Assembly: GCA_021018815.1 (NCBI GenBank) | Contig: JAITYX010000026.1 | Span: forward strand, 7,626,001 to 7,690,000 | Reading direction: 5' to 3' | DNA: 64,000 nt | Source of the DNA: Talinum fruticosum | Taxonomy: Eukaryota; Streptophyta; Magnoliopsida; Caryophyllales; Talinaceae | Notes under the pieces: model-generated | What the model was told of the DNA's origin: nothing | The model's input: the letters and a program-made list of their open reading frames with translations, nothing else | Databases searched by the model: none | Translations under genes and position numbers: made by a program | Part shown: piece by piece, positions 20,787-32,173 of the stretch | Position numbering within the stretch: the stretch's first letter is position 1 | Layout: each line of letters opens with the position of its first letter

Positions 20787-23530
20787 TGTGAGACCCGAAT
20801 TTCGAGCAGATTGATTGTATAGTTAAATTAAGCTTAGTATTTTTTTACGTAATTTATTTTATGTGCTTGTTATGTGTTTGTGTGTTTATTTAGATTATTA
20901 GTAAGGTAATTGCTCGTTCGTCGCTATTTGAGATAGAATCCCGGGTAGATTTATGTCAAAAAAAAAGAGAAAGAAAAAGAGAAGTTAATTGAGGGGAGGA
21001 TTAGTGGACTGCTGCAGCAGTGCTGGCTGCACCTGATGTAGCCACCGAAATTAGAGAAAGAGAGGAGGAGAGGAAAAGGAAAGCGAGGAGGGGGAGGCTG
21101 GACGGAACCGAGGGAAACGAAAGAGAGAGAGAGAGAGAGAGCCCGAGCGAGAGAGAGACACCGCGAGCGGGCGAGGGCAAGGAGAGCCACCGGAGGCCGG
21201 TGGGCTTCACGGCGAACGAAGGAGAGGCGATCGGCGAACGCGAGGACGGCCGGGCTGAAGGAAAGGGCGAACCCGAGGCCGGGGAAGAGAAGTGAACGCG
21301 AGGGCTAAAGGAGGCAGCCGGTGAGCGCGGGACCGCGACCGGCGACGGCGTCCGGCGCAGAGAAGGGCGGCGAAATCCGAGGCTAGCAGCAGGGGAGAAG
21401 AACGAAAGGAGGAAGGGAACCAGGGAGCCTGAATCACAAGCTGCAATCCCCGAATCGAGGTGGGTAGCCTTACACTCTAAACTATTAGTAATTTCGAAAC
21501 CCAAACGAGTTTGTTGTGATTATTGAATATTTATGTGATGGAACAAAGCTAGGGACTGTTAGAACCGAATCGGATTATGAGTAATCGAGTAAAATTGTTG
21601 AGTCCGAATCGAAACTGGACAGAGGTAGTAGTTAGTGAGGACCGAGATGAAATGCTGAGAATATCGGGCTGTGTAGGTAAATAATATGGTGACGACCTCT
21701 AATGACACTTAGGGGCAAGAAGTGGTAAATTGAGAATAGATTGCGAATCGATGTTTCGGTTAAACCATGGAGACTTCCTAAGTTCTTGCACTGGGAGATA
21801 ACGATGCATATTGGGAACCAATGATTTGAGTATTAAAGAGGACACGACTTCATTTTGATTGACGCATAATTGGGGTAGGAAATAAAGATTGGAAATTCTC
21901 AGGTTGAAATAAGTTTAGATCGTACCTCAGTCCTTGGGATGAAATTAGGTTTGAAGTTAAGCACAGCAAAAGGAACTTAAGCAATAAAGCGAGAGCAAGA
22001 GCCGAGTGGCTGAATACGGGCGGAGGAAGTTGAGTTATAAGGTAGAAGCATAAAATGAGCAAGTGAGGCAAAAAGGCAATGAAAAGTAAGAATGTTGAAT
22101 TGAGTGATATGTACTTGTGGTTATTGTGGCCCGAAAATGGAAATAATCGTATTAAACCGATGAATTGAGAAAGGCACGATTGGAAAAGAGTTGGGAATGA
22201 TTGCTTGCATTGAATGGTGACTGTTCGTGCTATGTGTTTGCTTTATGTGATGTTCATAGGTAGTTTCGAGAGAGGTTTTGTGTTTTACGTGGAATGACCC
22301 TTGAATGTGATTTCTGTGAAATGTCTCTCAAATGTGATTCTATCCTAAAGAAGCAAAACGTGTTTGAGAAAGTAAATTAGATTTGAGAAAGTGAATTTAT
22401 AAGGGTGACACGTGGTGTCATGCCTTCCTTGATACTAAATCGATTGAGAAAGCTAGAAAGTGAATGTGAGGAATGTGAATATGTGCAAATTGTTTTGAAT
22501 CGACTGCTACGGATCGTTTAGCATACCGAAGTGTTCGAACTGGGAACGCCCAGCTAGAAACTTTGAGGGAAGGGTTCTAATAGGGGTCCTGGAGAGACAG
22601 GATGCCCGCCCGAGACTTCCCGAAGAATGGTCCCGGAGCCTTTTGTCGGGGTCGCGCCCGAATTAAAGAAGTGCTAGTTCGAGTCCTCTAAAGGCCTAGA
22701 ATGTTGATTCAACCCCTAAAAGAATTGTTCCTGTGTGTGAAATTGTGCTTTTAAGTGTTTAAAAGAGTCCGATCTTTCCTCTGCAAGAGATTTCATTGAA
22801 AGTATATAGATTTGCATCACATTATTATGTTTTCGCCAATTTAATTATTACGTGTATTATGTATAAAGAATTTCCTTTTAAGGGTGTATGACTCCGGTGA
22901 GCCCGTGGTTTATTGCTCACCCCCACAAATTGCCCCGCTCCCTCCCGATTCAGAGTACCCCCGAGGCGATTGGCTGGAATGCTTGTCTTTGGTGGCGATC
23001 ATGGATGCAATCAAGTCTATGTGTTTCATGTTTAGCATATATTGTACCTATTCGACTACTCATGTAAATAGACAGATAATGTATAGTAAGTTAGACGTGT
23101 GTATGGAGACCGAACTAGTAGCTCCGACAAGCCGGAGATTTCTTTCTCTGGCAATTTTGATCTTAAGTGGTTGTAAATCTGGTTTTTGCTGAATTCATGA
23201 CTTGGGTTGTAAACTAGTTCGCAATGTAAGCTTTGTGGTTGTGAATATACTCCGGCGTGTGGCCGTTGAGCTGTGTACTCCGAGCGTGTGGCTCGTTGAG
23301 TTTTATTGTGAATTTTATGCGGGTTTTAAGGCTTTTAGCCTATGGGTTGGCCCATAGTTCAAACGGAACTCTGCCGAAATTTTTAGGAAACTTCGACCTT
23401 TGGGGAGAATTTCAATTCGTACCCTTAAGTTGGATTAAGATAGCTAAGTCTACACCTGAGTGAGCCTTGGGAGTTCCTTTGAGGAACTCCGGCGATGTAA
23501 TACTCCTAGGGTGGATTTTGGGGTGTTACA
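20787..23530 (+). repeat. Chromovirus LTR 1 (2,744 bp)
   Basis: It starts TGTGAGACCC and ends GGGTGTTACA. About 200-650 bases in lies a CpG-rich, strongly purine-skewed island (about 21000-21450) with a (GA)n run at 21120-21142. A CCCGG-rich stretch lies at about 22590-22660. Long open frames across the island on both strands are a by-product of the skewed composition. Confidence 0.9.
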
Positions 23531-23535
23531 TTTTA

Positions 23536-23547
23536 TGGTATCGGAGC
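23536..23547 (+). other. Primer binding site, initiator tRNA-Met type (copy 1)
   Basis: TGGTATCGGAGC lies five bases after the LTR. It matches the canonical TGGTATCAGAGC except for one A-to-G change. Confidence 0.85.
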
Positions 23548-23757
23548 ATTAGGATCACCCAATTTAGCTCCGATTAGGTTTCGTGTCTTAAAGCATATGA
23601 TTGGTGTGCCCTATGTGATTATATGTGCGTTGGTTGCTGCCTTACTTATCTTTTAGTCGTTATTGGTATTTACGCATTTGAGTTAGGCATCCCTCCGATA
23701 GGTTTTTATAGCAATCACACACTTAGCTGCGGCATCGTTTTGTTTTGATCACTCTAG

Positions 23758-24712
23758 ATGCCTCCGCGAAGAGAACAAGTCCCACCTCCACCCCTTCCAC
23801 CTCCAGGGCCCACGGCAATGGAAATGGTGTGCCGATTGCGAAATTGAAACCCCTAAATTTGCTGGAGGGACAGACCCGTTGGTGTACGAGGAGTGGTTAT
23901 TGACGATGGAAGGTCTCTTTGAGGTGATGGAGTGCCCGAACGATTTAAGGTACAATTAGCCGTCCACCGGTTTGAACGCGAAGCTCGATTTTGGTGGCAA
24001 ACAGTTAAGCCCCGTGAGGGAGAACTTGCACGGACTTGGCCAGAACTTAAGGAATTGCTCGGGATCAAAGTATTATCCTAAAGATGTCGGGTGGACCAAG
24101 GAGCAAGAATTCCTCCAACTCGGACAAGGAGAAAGCATGAGTGTGGTGGAATACGCTGCCAAGTTTAATGAGTTGAGTCGATTCGCACCATCCCAGGTGG
24201 CGACCGAGGAGATGCGAATGGATAGGTTTGAACACGGGCTAAGGCCAAAGTTGAAGAATAAAGTGGTTGGCCTGGTCTTCACAAACTTCCAAGAGATGTA
24301 CCGGAGGGCTTTCAAAATCGAAAGGGCGCTAAATGAAAGTGCGGCACTAAAGACAGCCTCAACTCCAAATCAAACGGAGGTCCGGGTATGGCGATGTCGG
24401 CTCACAATCGGGCCAGGCTGCAAAAAGGTTTGATACGCGAGGTAGCTCCTCCCAAGCCCAACAGCCCTTCCAGAGGGATGATCGCCCAATCTGTAGGAAG
24501 TGCGGTCGCCGTCATTCAGGGACATGTACAGGAGAAAAGGGGCCATGCTTTAAATGCGGAAGGTATGGACACTTCATAGCTCGATGTCCCCGGAAGCCGG
24601 AGCTAATCGGGGTATCGGGCAAGGGCAAGGACAACAAGTATAAACCTCAACCCTCCTTACAACAAGGCCAACCTTCCGCCGAGAGCGGGAAAGAAGGGAA
24701 GAAACCCTAGTG
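23758..24712 (+). pseudogene. Chromovirus gag, copy 1
   Basis: The ATG at 23758 starts MPPRREQVPPPP and then shifts frame. The capsid core reads GGTDPLVYEEWLLTMEGLFE-like and REARFWWQTVKPREGEL-like, then EFLQLGQGESMSVVEYAAKF (about 24105-24165) and MDRFEHGLRPKLKNKVVGLV (about 24217-24280). Two zinc knuckles follow at about 24485-24595, CRKCGRRHSGTC and CFKCGRYGHFIARC, intact but in different frames from their flanks. Gag forms the particle and binds element RNA. The three frame breaks I can place coincide with CG or CHG positions that differ from copy 2, so they may be sequence errors. Confidence 0.85.
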
Positions 24713-27700
24713 GGTGGAAGAGTCTACAGCTTGATCGAAGAAGAAGGAACGGAGGACCTCAACAACGACGCGGGTATCCTTAACAGCGTTGGTATCGCCG
24801 ATGAGGAAATGGAAAACCCCAGCGACGTAGTGGCAGGTACGGTACTCATCGACAACTTATATGTCTATGTTTTGTTTGATTCAGAGCAACCCATTCATTT
24901 GTGAATTCGGGATTTGCTAAAAAGTTGTCGTGTAAACTCGTGAATGCTAGACTTCGCATATCAACTCCAGTAGGGTCAGTAGCCCAAACTAATGTGGTAT
25001 ATAGGGGTTGCCCATTAAGTATAAATGGCAAGATCTTTTCTGCGGATTTGATGGAATTGGAGATACGAGATTTTGATATTATCCTTGGGATGGATTGGTT
25101 GTCAAAGCATAGGGCGGTCATAGATTGCAATAAGACTCTAGTATCCATGCTAACTCCCGAGGGAGAAAGGTTGGAGTTCGGAGGGAATAGCCTTAAGAGG
25201 ACGACTCCTCTCGTTTCCGCAGTACAAGCATGCAAAATGCTAAAAGGGGATGTCAAGGGTACTTGTGTCGTCGTGGAACTAGCTGAATTGGAAGAAATCC
25301 TCGTTGAAAGTATTCCCATAGTGGGAGAATTTGGAGAAATATTTAAAGAGGTGCCGGGGTTACCCCCGAACGGGAAGTGGAGTTCACCATAGACTTAGTG
25401 CCAGGCACTATACCTATATCTAAGACACCGTATAGAATGGCACCGGTGGAGTTGGCCGAGTTAAAGGTCCAATTGCGAGAGCTACTTGGATAAAGGACTA
25501 ATCGACCCGAGTGTTTCACCTTGGGGAGCACCCGTACTCTTTGTGAAAAAGAAAGACGGTAGCCTAAGGTTGTGTATTGACTACCGAGAATTGAACAAAG
25601 TGACCATTAAGAATAAGTATCCACTCCCAAGAATAGATGATCTCTTTGATCAGCTTGGAGGTTCATCTGTGTTCTCAAAGATTGACTTAAGGTCGGGCTA
25701 CCACCAGTTGAGAATTAAGAAAGAAGATATCCCTAAGAGTGCTTTTAGAACACGGTATGGTCACTATGAGTTCCTAGTTCTTCCATTTGGGCTTACTAAT
25801 GCCCCTGCCTTGTTCATGGACTTGATGAACAGAGTGTTCCACCCTTTCCTCGATAAGTTTGTGGTGGTCTTTATTGATGATATCCTCATATACTCCAAAA
25901 GTAGAAAGGAACATGAAGAACACCCGAGGGTGGTACTTGCGACCTTGCAAAAGCATCAGCTTTACGCCAAACTCAAGAAATGCGAGTTTTGGCTAAAGAA
26001 AGTCCACTTTTTGGGGCATGTAGTGTCCGGAGAAGGCATATCCGTGGACCCGGCTAAAATAGAAGCCATAGTGGATTGGCCAAGGCCCACGAGCGTATTT
26101 GAAGTAAGAAGTTTCCTAGGTATGGCGAGCTATTACCGTAAGTTTGTGGAAAACTTTTCCGTAACTTCTCTTCCTCTCACTTTGCTAACACGCAAAGGCA
26201 ACAAGTTCGAGTGGACTAAGAAGTGTGAGGATAGCTTCCAAGAGCTAAAGAGACGGCTAGTATCGGCCCCGGTTTTAACAATCCCCAAGGGAACGAAGGA
26301 TTTGTTGTGTATAGTGATGCTTCAGGAAAGGGACTCGGTTGCGTCATCGATGCAGAGGGGTAAAGTGATTGCCTATGCATCACGACAGACTTAAGACGTA
26401 TGAAGAGAATTACCCAACTCATGACTTGGAGTTAGCCGCAGTAATCTTTGCGCTAAAAATTTGGAGACACTATTTATATGGTGTAAGGTGTGAGATTTAT
26501 ACGGATCACAAGAGCCTCAAGTACATCTTCACGCAAAAGGAATTAAACATGAGGCAGCGGAGATGGCTAGAGCTCTTAAAGGATTACGATATAGAAATCA
26601 AATACCATCCGGGTAAAGCAAATGTGGTGGCGGATGCCCTCAGCCGAAGAACAGTGGTCGATAGCTTGTTTACTCACCAAGTAAGGATCAACTCATAAGG
26701 GAGTTAGAAAAGTTTGATGTTGAGGTGGTACTACCAAATGACCAAGGTTATTTAGCGGCTATACAATTGGAGTTTCCCTTGGTAGAGAGGATCAAACAAC
26801 TTCAAAGCTCGGATCCGAATTGATGAAAATCAAGAGGGGTGTAGAGGAGGATCGGATTAAGGAATTTAGCATTGAGAACGAAACGCTCCGGTATAAGGGA
26901 AGGTTATGTGTGCCCAATGTCGGTGAGCTAAAAGGAGAATTAATGAAAGAAGCTCATAATTCGACATTCACAATTCATCCTGGAAGTACGAAAATGTACC
27001 ATGACCTAAAGAGTCATTTCTGGTGGATAGGAATGAAAAGGGACGTAGCAGAATTTGTAGCTCATTGTCTCACGTGCCAGCAAGTCAAAACAGAACACCG
27101 AGAGACCGGGAGGGCTATTACAACCTTTACCAATACCCGAATGGAAGTGGGAGGGTATCAGTATGGATTTTATCACAGGATTACCCAAAACTCGAAGCAA
27201 CATGATTGCATATGGGTGGTGATCGATAGATTGACCAAGTCAGCCCATTTCCTTGCAATCAAGACGACTTTCACGTCTCATCAACTAGCCGACCTCTACA
27301 TAACCGAGATAGTAAGGCTTCACGGTGTTCCTCTCAAGCATCGTGTCGGATCGGGACAAGTAAGTTCATTGCCAAGTTTTGGCATGGATTCCAAGAGGCA
27401 ATGGGTACAAGTCTCCACATAAGCACAGACTTTCCACTCGGAGTCCGATGGGCGGACGTAACGTACAATTCGGACTCGGAAGACATGTTGAGAGCATGTG
27501 CCATGGATTTTATGGGTACCGGGATAACAACCCGCCATTAGTTGAATTTGCCTACAATAACAGCCTACCATGCAAGTCTAAATATGGCTCCGTTCGAAGC
27601 ATTGTATGGTCGTCGGTGTCGAACACCCGTGTGTTGGAATGAGGTGGGAGAAAGAATACTCTCTAAGGTTGAAATGATAGATCAAGCCACGGAGGCAGTC

Positions 27701-28209
27701 AAAATAATACGAAAAAGGTTGCGGGCAGCCCAAGACAGACAAAAAGTTATGCGGACCTAAAGCGGAGACCCTTAGAGTTCCAAGTTGGGGATCACGTGTT
27801 CTTAAGAGTCTCTCCGCAAAAGGGAACCCGAGATTTGGGCAGAAAGGTAAACTTAGCCCTAGATTCGTGGGACCCTTTCAAATCTTGCAAAGGATTGGTC
27901 CGGTGGCTTACAGATTGGCTTTACCACCCGCCCTTCAAGGTATTCATGAGGTCTTCCATGTATCTAACCTCCGTAAATACGTGCCGGATCCGGAGCACGT
28001 CGTCAAACATGAGCCATTGAAGGTTAAGGAGAACCTTACATTTGAGGAAGAACCGATCCGCATCCTACAAAGACAAGAACTGAAGCTTAGGACTAAAACC
28101 ATCCCGTATGTTAAAGTGTTCGGAAACACCATAAGCTAGCTGAAGCGACATGGGAGCCGAACATGAGATACGGGAGAAATACCCCGCTTTGTTTGCATCA
28201 GGTATCTAA
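24713..28209 (+). pseudogene. Chromovirus pol, copy 1 (protease, RT, RNase H, integrase, chromodomain)
   Basis: The protease region has VLFDSEQPIHL where VLFDSGATHSF is expected, explained by one missing base near 24882; RDFDIILGMDWL follows at about 25070. Reverse transcriptase (from 25486) is open for 302 codons: [30 protein letters not shown], and FIDDIL at 25870-25887. RNase H holds SDASGKGLG in another frame and [19 protein letters not shown]. Integrase holds the HHCC region (FTIHPGS to [11 protein letters not shown], about 26970-27100) and the DDE core. [20 protein letters not shown] and KTIPYVKV lead into a chromodomain-like tail ending at the TAA at 28207. Many single-base breaks occur, almost all at CG/CHG positions. 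Confidence 0.85.
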
Positions 28210-28230
28210 ATTTCGAGGACGAAATTTTTT

Positions 28231-28245
28231 AAAGGAGGGAAGAAA
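28231..28245 (+). other. Polypurine tract, copy 1
   Basis: AAAGGAGGGAAGAAA lies immediately before the TGTGAGACCC of LTR 2. The preceding TTTCGAGGACGAAATTTT is the usual Tekay/Del-type sequence between the pol stop and the tract. Confidence 0.85.
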
Positions 28246-31000
28246 TGTGAGACCCGGAATTTCGAGCAGATTGATTGTATAGTTAAATTAAGCTTAGTAT
28301 TTTTTACGTAATTTATTTTATGTGCTTGTTATGTGTTTGTGTGTTTATTTAGATTATTAGTAAGGTAATTGCTCGTTCGTCGCTATTTGAGATAGAATCC
28401 CGGGTAGATTTATGTCAAAAAAAAAAGAGAAAGAAAAAGAGAAGTTAATTGAGGGGAGGATTAGTGGACTGCTGCAGCAGCAGTGCCTGGCTGCACCTGA
28501 TGTAGCCACCGAAATTAGAGAAAGAGAGGAGGAGAGGAAAAGGAAAGCGGGGAGGGGGAGGCTGGACGAACCGAGGGAAACGAAAGAGAGAGAGAGAGAG
28601 AGAGAGCCCGAGCGAGAGAGAGACACCGCGAGCGGGCGAGGGCAAGGAGAGCCACCGGAGGCCGGTGGGCTTCACGGCGAACGAAGGAGAGGCGATCGGC
28701 GAACGCGAGGGACGGCCGTGGCTGAAGGAAAGGGCGAACCCGAGGCCGGGAAGAGAAGTGAACGCGAGGGCTAAAGGAGGCAGCCGGTGAGCGCGGGACC
28801 GCGACCGGCGACGGCGTCCGGCGCAGAGAAGGGCGGCGAAATCCGAGGCTAGCAGCAGGGGAGAAGAACGAAAGGAGGAAGGGAACCAGGGAGCTCGAAT
28901 CACAAGCTGCAATCCCCGAATCGAGGTGGGTAGCCTTACACTCTAAACTATTAGTAATTTCGAAACCCAAACGAGTTTGTTGTGATTATTGAATATTTAT
29001 GTGATGGAACAAAGCTAGGGACTGTTAGAACCGAATCGGATTATGAGTAATCGAGTAAAATTGTTGAGTCCGAATCGAAACTGGACAGAGGTAGTAGTTA
29101 GTGAGGACTGAGATGAAATGCTGAGAATATCGGGTCGTGTAGGTAAATAATATGGTGACGACCTCTAATGACACTTAGGGGCAAGAAGTGGTAAATTGAG
29201 AATAGATTGCGAATCGATGTTTCAGCTTAAACCATGGAGACTTCCTAAGTTCTTGCACTGGGAGATAACGATGCATATTGGGAACCAATGATTTGAGTAT
29301 TAAAGAGGGACACGACTTCATTTTGATTGACGCATAATTAGGGTAGGAAATAAAGATTGGAAATTCTCGAGGTTGAAATAAGTTTAGATCGTACCTCAGT
29401 CCTTGGGATGAAATTAGGTTTGAAGTTAAGCACGACAAAAGGAACTTAAGCAATAAAGCGAGAGCAAGAGCCGGGTGGCTGAATACGGGCGGAGGAAGTT
29501 GAGTTATAAGGTAGAAGCATAAAATGAGCAAGTGAGGCAAAAAGGCAATGAAAAGTAAGAATGTTGAATTGAGTGATATGTACTTGTGGTTATTGTGGCC
29601 CGAAAATGGAAATAATCGTATTAAACCGATGAATTGAGAAAGGCACAGTTGGAAAAGAGTTGGGAATGATTGCTTGCATTGAATGGTGACTGTTCGTGCT
29701 ATGTGTTTGCTTTATGTGATGTTCATAGGTAGTTTCGAGAGAGGTTTTGTGTTTTACGTGGAATGACCCTTGAATGTGATTTCTGTGAAATGTCTTTCAA
29801 ATGTGATTCTATCCTAAAGAAGCAAAACGTGTTTGAGAAAGTAAATTAGATTTGAGAAAGTGAATTTATAAGGGTGACACGTGGTGTCATGCCTTCCTTG
29901 ATACTAAATCGATTGAGAAAGCTAGAAAGTGAATGTGAGGAATGTGAATATGTGCAAATTGTTTTGAATCGACTGGCTACGGATCGTTTAGCATACCGAA
30001 GTGTTCGAACTGGGAACGCCCAGCTAGAAACTTTGAGGGAAGGGTTCTAATAGGGGTCCTGGAGTGACAGGATGCCCGCCCGAGACTTCCGAAGAATGGT
30101 CCCGGGAGCCTTTTGTCGGGGTCGCGCCCGAATTAAAGAAGTGCTAGTTCGAGTCCTCTAAAGGCCTAGAATGTTGATTCAACCCCTAAAAGAATTGTTC
30201 CTGTGTGTGAAATTGTGCTTTTAAGTGTTTAAAAGAGTCTCGATCTTTCCTCTGCAAGAGATTTCATTGAAAGTATATAGATTTGCATCACATTATTATG
30301 TTTTCGCCAATTTAATTATTACGTGTATTATGTATAAAGAATTTCCTTTTAAGGGTGTATGACTCCGGTGAGCCCGTGGTTTATTGCTCACCCCCACAAA
30401 TTGCCCCGCTCCCTCCCAGCTGCAGTACCCCCGAGGCGATTGGCTGGAATGCTTGTCTTTGGTGGCGATCATGGATGCGATCAAGTCTATGTGTTTCATG
30501 TTTAGCATATATTGTACCTATTCGACTACTCATGTAAATAGACAGTAATGTATAGTAAGTTAGACGTGTGTATGGAGACCGAACTAGTAGCTCCGACAAG
30601 CCGTAGATTTCTTTCTCTCGGCAATTTTGATCTTAAGTGGTTGTAAATCTGGTTTTTGCTGAATTCATGACTTGGGTTGTAAACTAGTTCGCAATGTAAG
30701 CTTTGTGGTTGTGAATATACTCCGGCGTGTGGCCGTTGAGTCGTGTACTCCGAGCGTGTGGCTCGTTGAGTTTTATTGTGAATTTTATGCGGGTTTTAAG
30801 GCTTTTAGCCTATGGGTTGGCCCATAGTTCAAACGGAACTCTGCCGAAATTTTTAGGAAACTTCTGACCTTTGGGGAGAATTTCAATTCGTACCCTTAAG
30901 TTGGATTAAGATAGCTAAGTCTACACCTGAGTGAGCCTTGGGAGTTCCTTTGAGGAACTCGGCGATGTAATACTCCTAGGGTGGATTTTGGGGTGTTACA
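28246..31000 (+). repeat. Chromovirus LTR 2 (2,755 bp), shared by both internal regions
   Basis: It has the same ends and layout as LTR 1; the purine-skewed CpG-rich island is at about 28450-28915. It acts as the 3' LTR of copy 1 and the 5' LTR of copy 2. Most differences from LTR 1 are at CG/CHG sites (for example CTCCCAGCTGCAGTACC against CTCCCGATTCAGAGTACC). Ordinary substitutions are very few. Confidence 0.9.
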
Positions 31001-31005
31001 TTTTA

Positions 31006-31017
31006 TGGTATCGGAGC
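31006..31017 (+). other. Primer binding site, initiator tRNA-Met type (copy 2)
   Basis: TGGTATCGGAGC, identical to copy 1 in sequence and in distance from the LTR. Confidence 0.85.
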
Positions 31018-31227
31018 ATTAGGATCACCCAATTTAGCTCCGATTAGGTTTCGTGTCTTAAAGCATATGATTGGTGTGCCCTATGTGATTATATGTGCGT
31101 TGGTTGCTGCCTTACTTATCTTTTAGTCGTTATTGGTATTTACGCATTTGAGTTAGGCATCCTCTCGATAGGTTTTTATAGCAATCACACACTTAGCTGC
31201 GGCATCGTTTTGTTTTGATCACTCTAG

Positions 31228-32173
31228 ATGCCTCCGCGAAGAGAACAAGTCCCACCTCCACCCCTTCCACCTCCAGGGCCCACGGCAATGGAAATGGTGT
31301 GCCGATTGCGAAATTGAAACCCCTAAATTTGCTTGGAGGGACAGACCCGTTGGTGTACGAGGAGTGGTTATTGACGATGGAAGGTCTCTTTGAGGTGATG
31401 GAGTGCCCGGAACGATTTAAGGTACAATTAGCCGTCCACCGGCTTGAACGCGAAGCTCGATTTTGGTGGCAAACAGTTAAGCCCCGTGAGGGAGAACTTG
31501 CACGGACTTGGCCGTAACTTAAGGAATTGCTGGGATCAAAGTATTATCCTAAAGATGTCGAGTGGACCAAGGAGCAAGAATTCCTCCAACTCGGACAAGG
31601 AGAAAGCATGAGTGTGGTGGAATACGCTGCCAAGTTTAATGAGTTGAGTCGATTCGCACCATCCCGGTGGCGACCGAGGAGATGCGAATGGATAGGTTTG
31701 AACACGGGCTAAGGCCAAAGTTGAAGAATAAAGTGGTTGGCCTGGTCTTCACAAACTTCCAAGAGATGTACCAGAGGGCTTTCAAAATCGAAAGGGCGCT
31801 AAATGAAAGTGCGGCACTAAAGACAGCCTCAACTCCAAATCAAACGGAGGTCCGGGTATGGCGATGTCGGCTCACAATCGGGCCAGGCTGCAAAAAGGTT
31901 TGATACGCGAGGTAGCTCCTCCCAAGCCCAACAGCCCTTCCAGAGGGATGATCGCCCAATCTGTAGGAAGTGCGGTCGCCGTCATTCGGGGACATGTACA
32001 GGAGAAAAGGGGCCATGCTTTAAATGCGGAAGGTATGGACACTTCATAGCTCGATGTCCCCGAGAAGCCGGAGCTAATCAGGGTATCGGGCAAGGGCAAG
32101 GACAACAAGATAAACCTCAACCCTCCTTACAACAAGGCCAACCTTCCGCCGAGAGCGGGAAAGAAGGGAAGAA
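31228..32173 (+). pseudogene. Chromovirus gag, copy 2
   Basis: This is nearly identical to copy 1 and holds the same capsid and double-knuckle segments. The frame breaks differ. Here GTDPLVYEEWLLTMEGLFEV and AVHRLEREARFWWQTVKP read in one open frame (31215-31517), which is broken in copy 1 by single-base differences at GCTGGAGG/GCTTGGAGG and GCCCGAAC/GCCCGGAAC. A TAA at 31517 follows GCCGTAAC, where copy 1 has GCCAGAAC. The copies therefore complement each other, which supports an ancestral or actual intact frame. Confidence 0.85.

Noticed and set aside
21001..21504. Minus-strand open frame of 167 codons in LTR 1, with parallels in LTR 2 and LTR 3 (for example 35856-36440)
   Set aside because: Low-complexity Ser/Leu/Pro/Arg text produced by a skewed CpG-rich island. 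Frame and length change among near-identical copies, and there is no domain.
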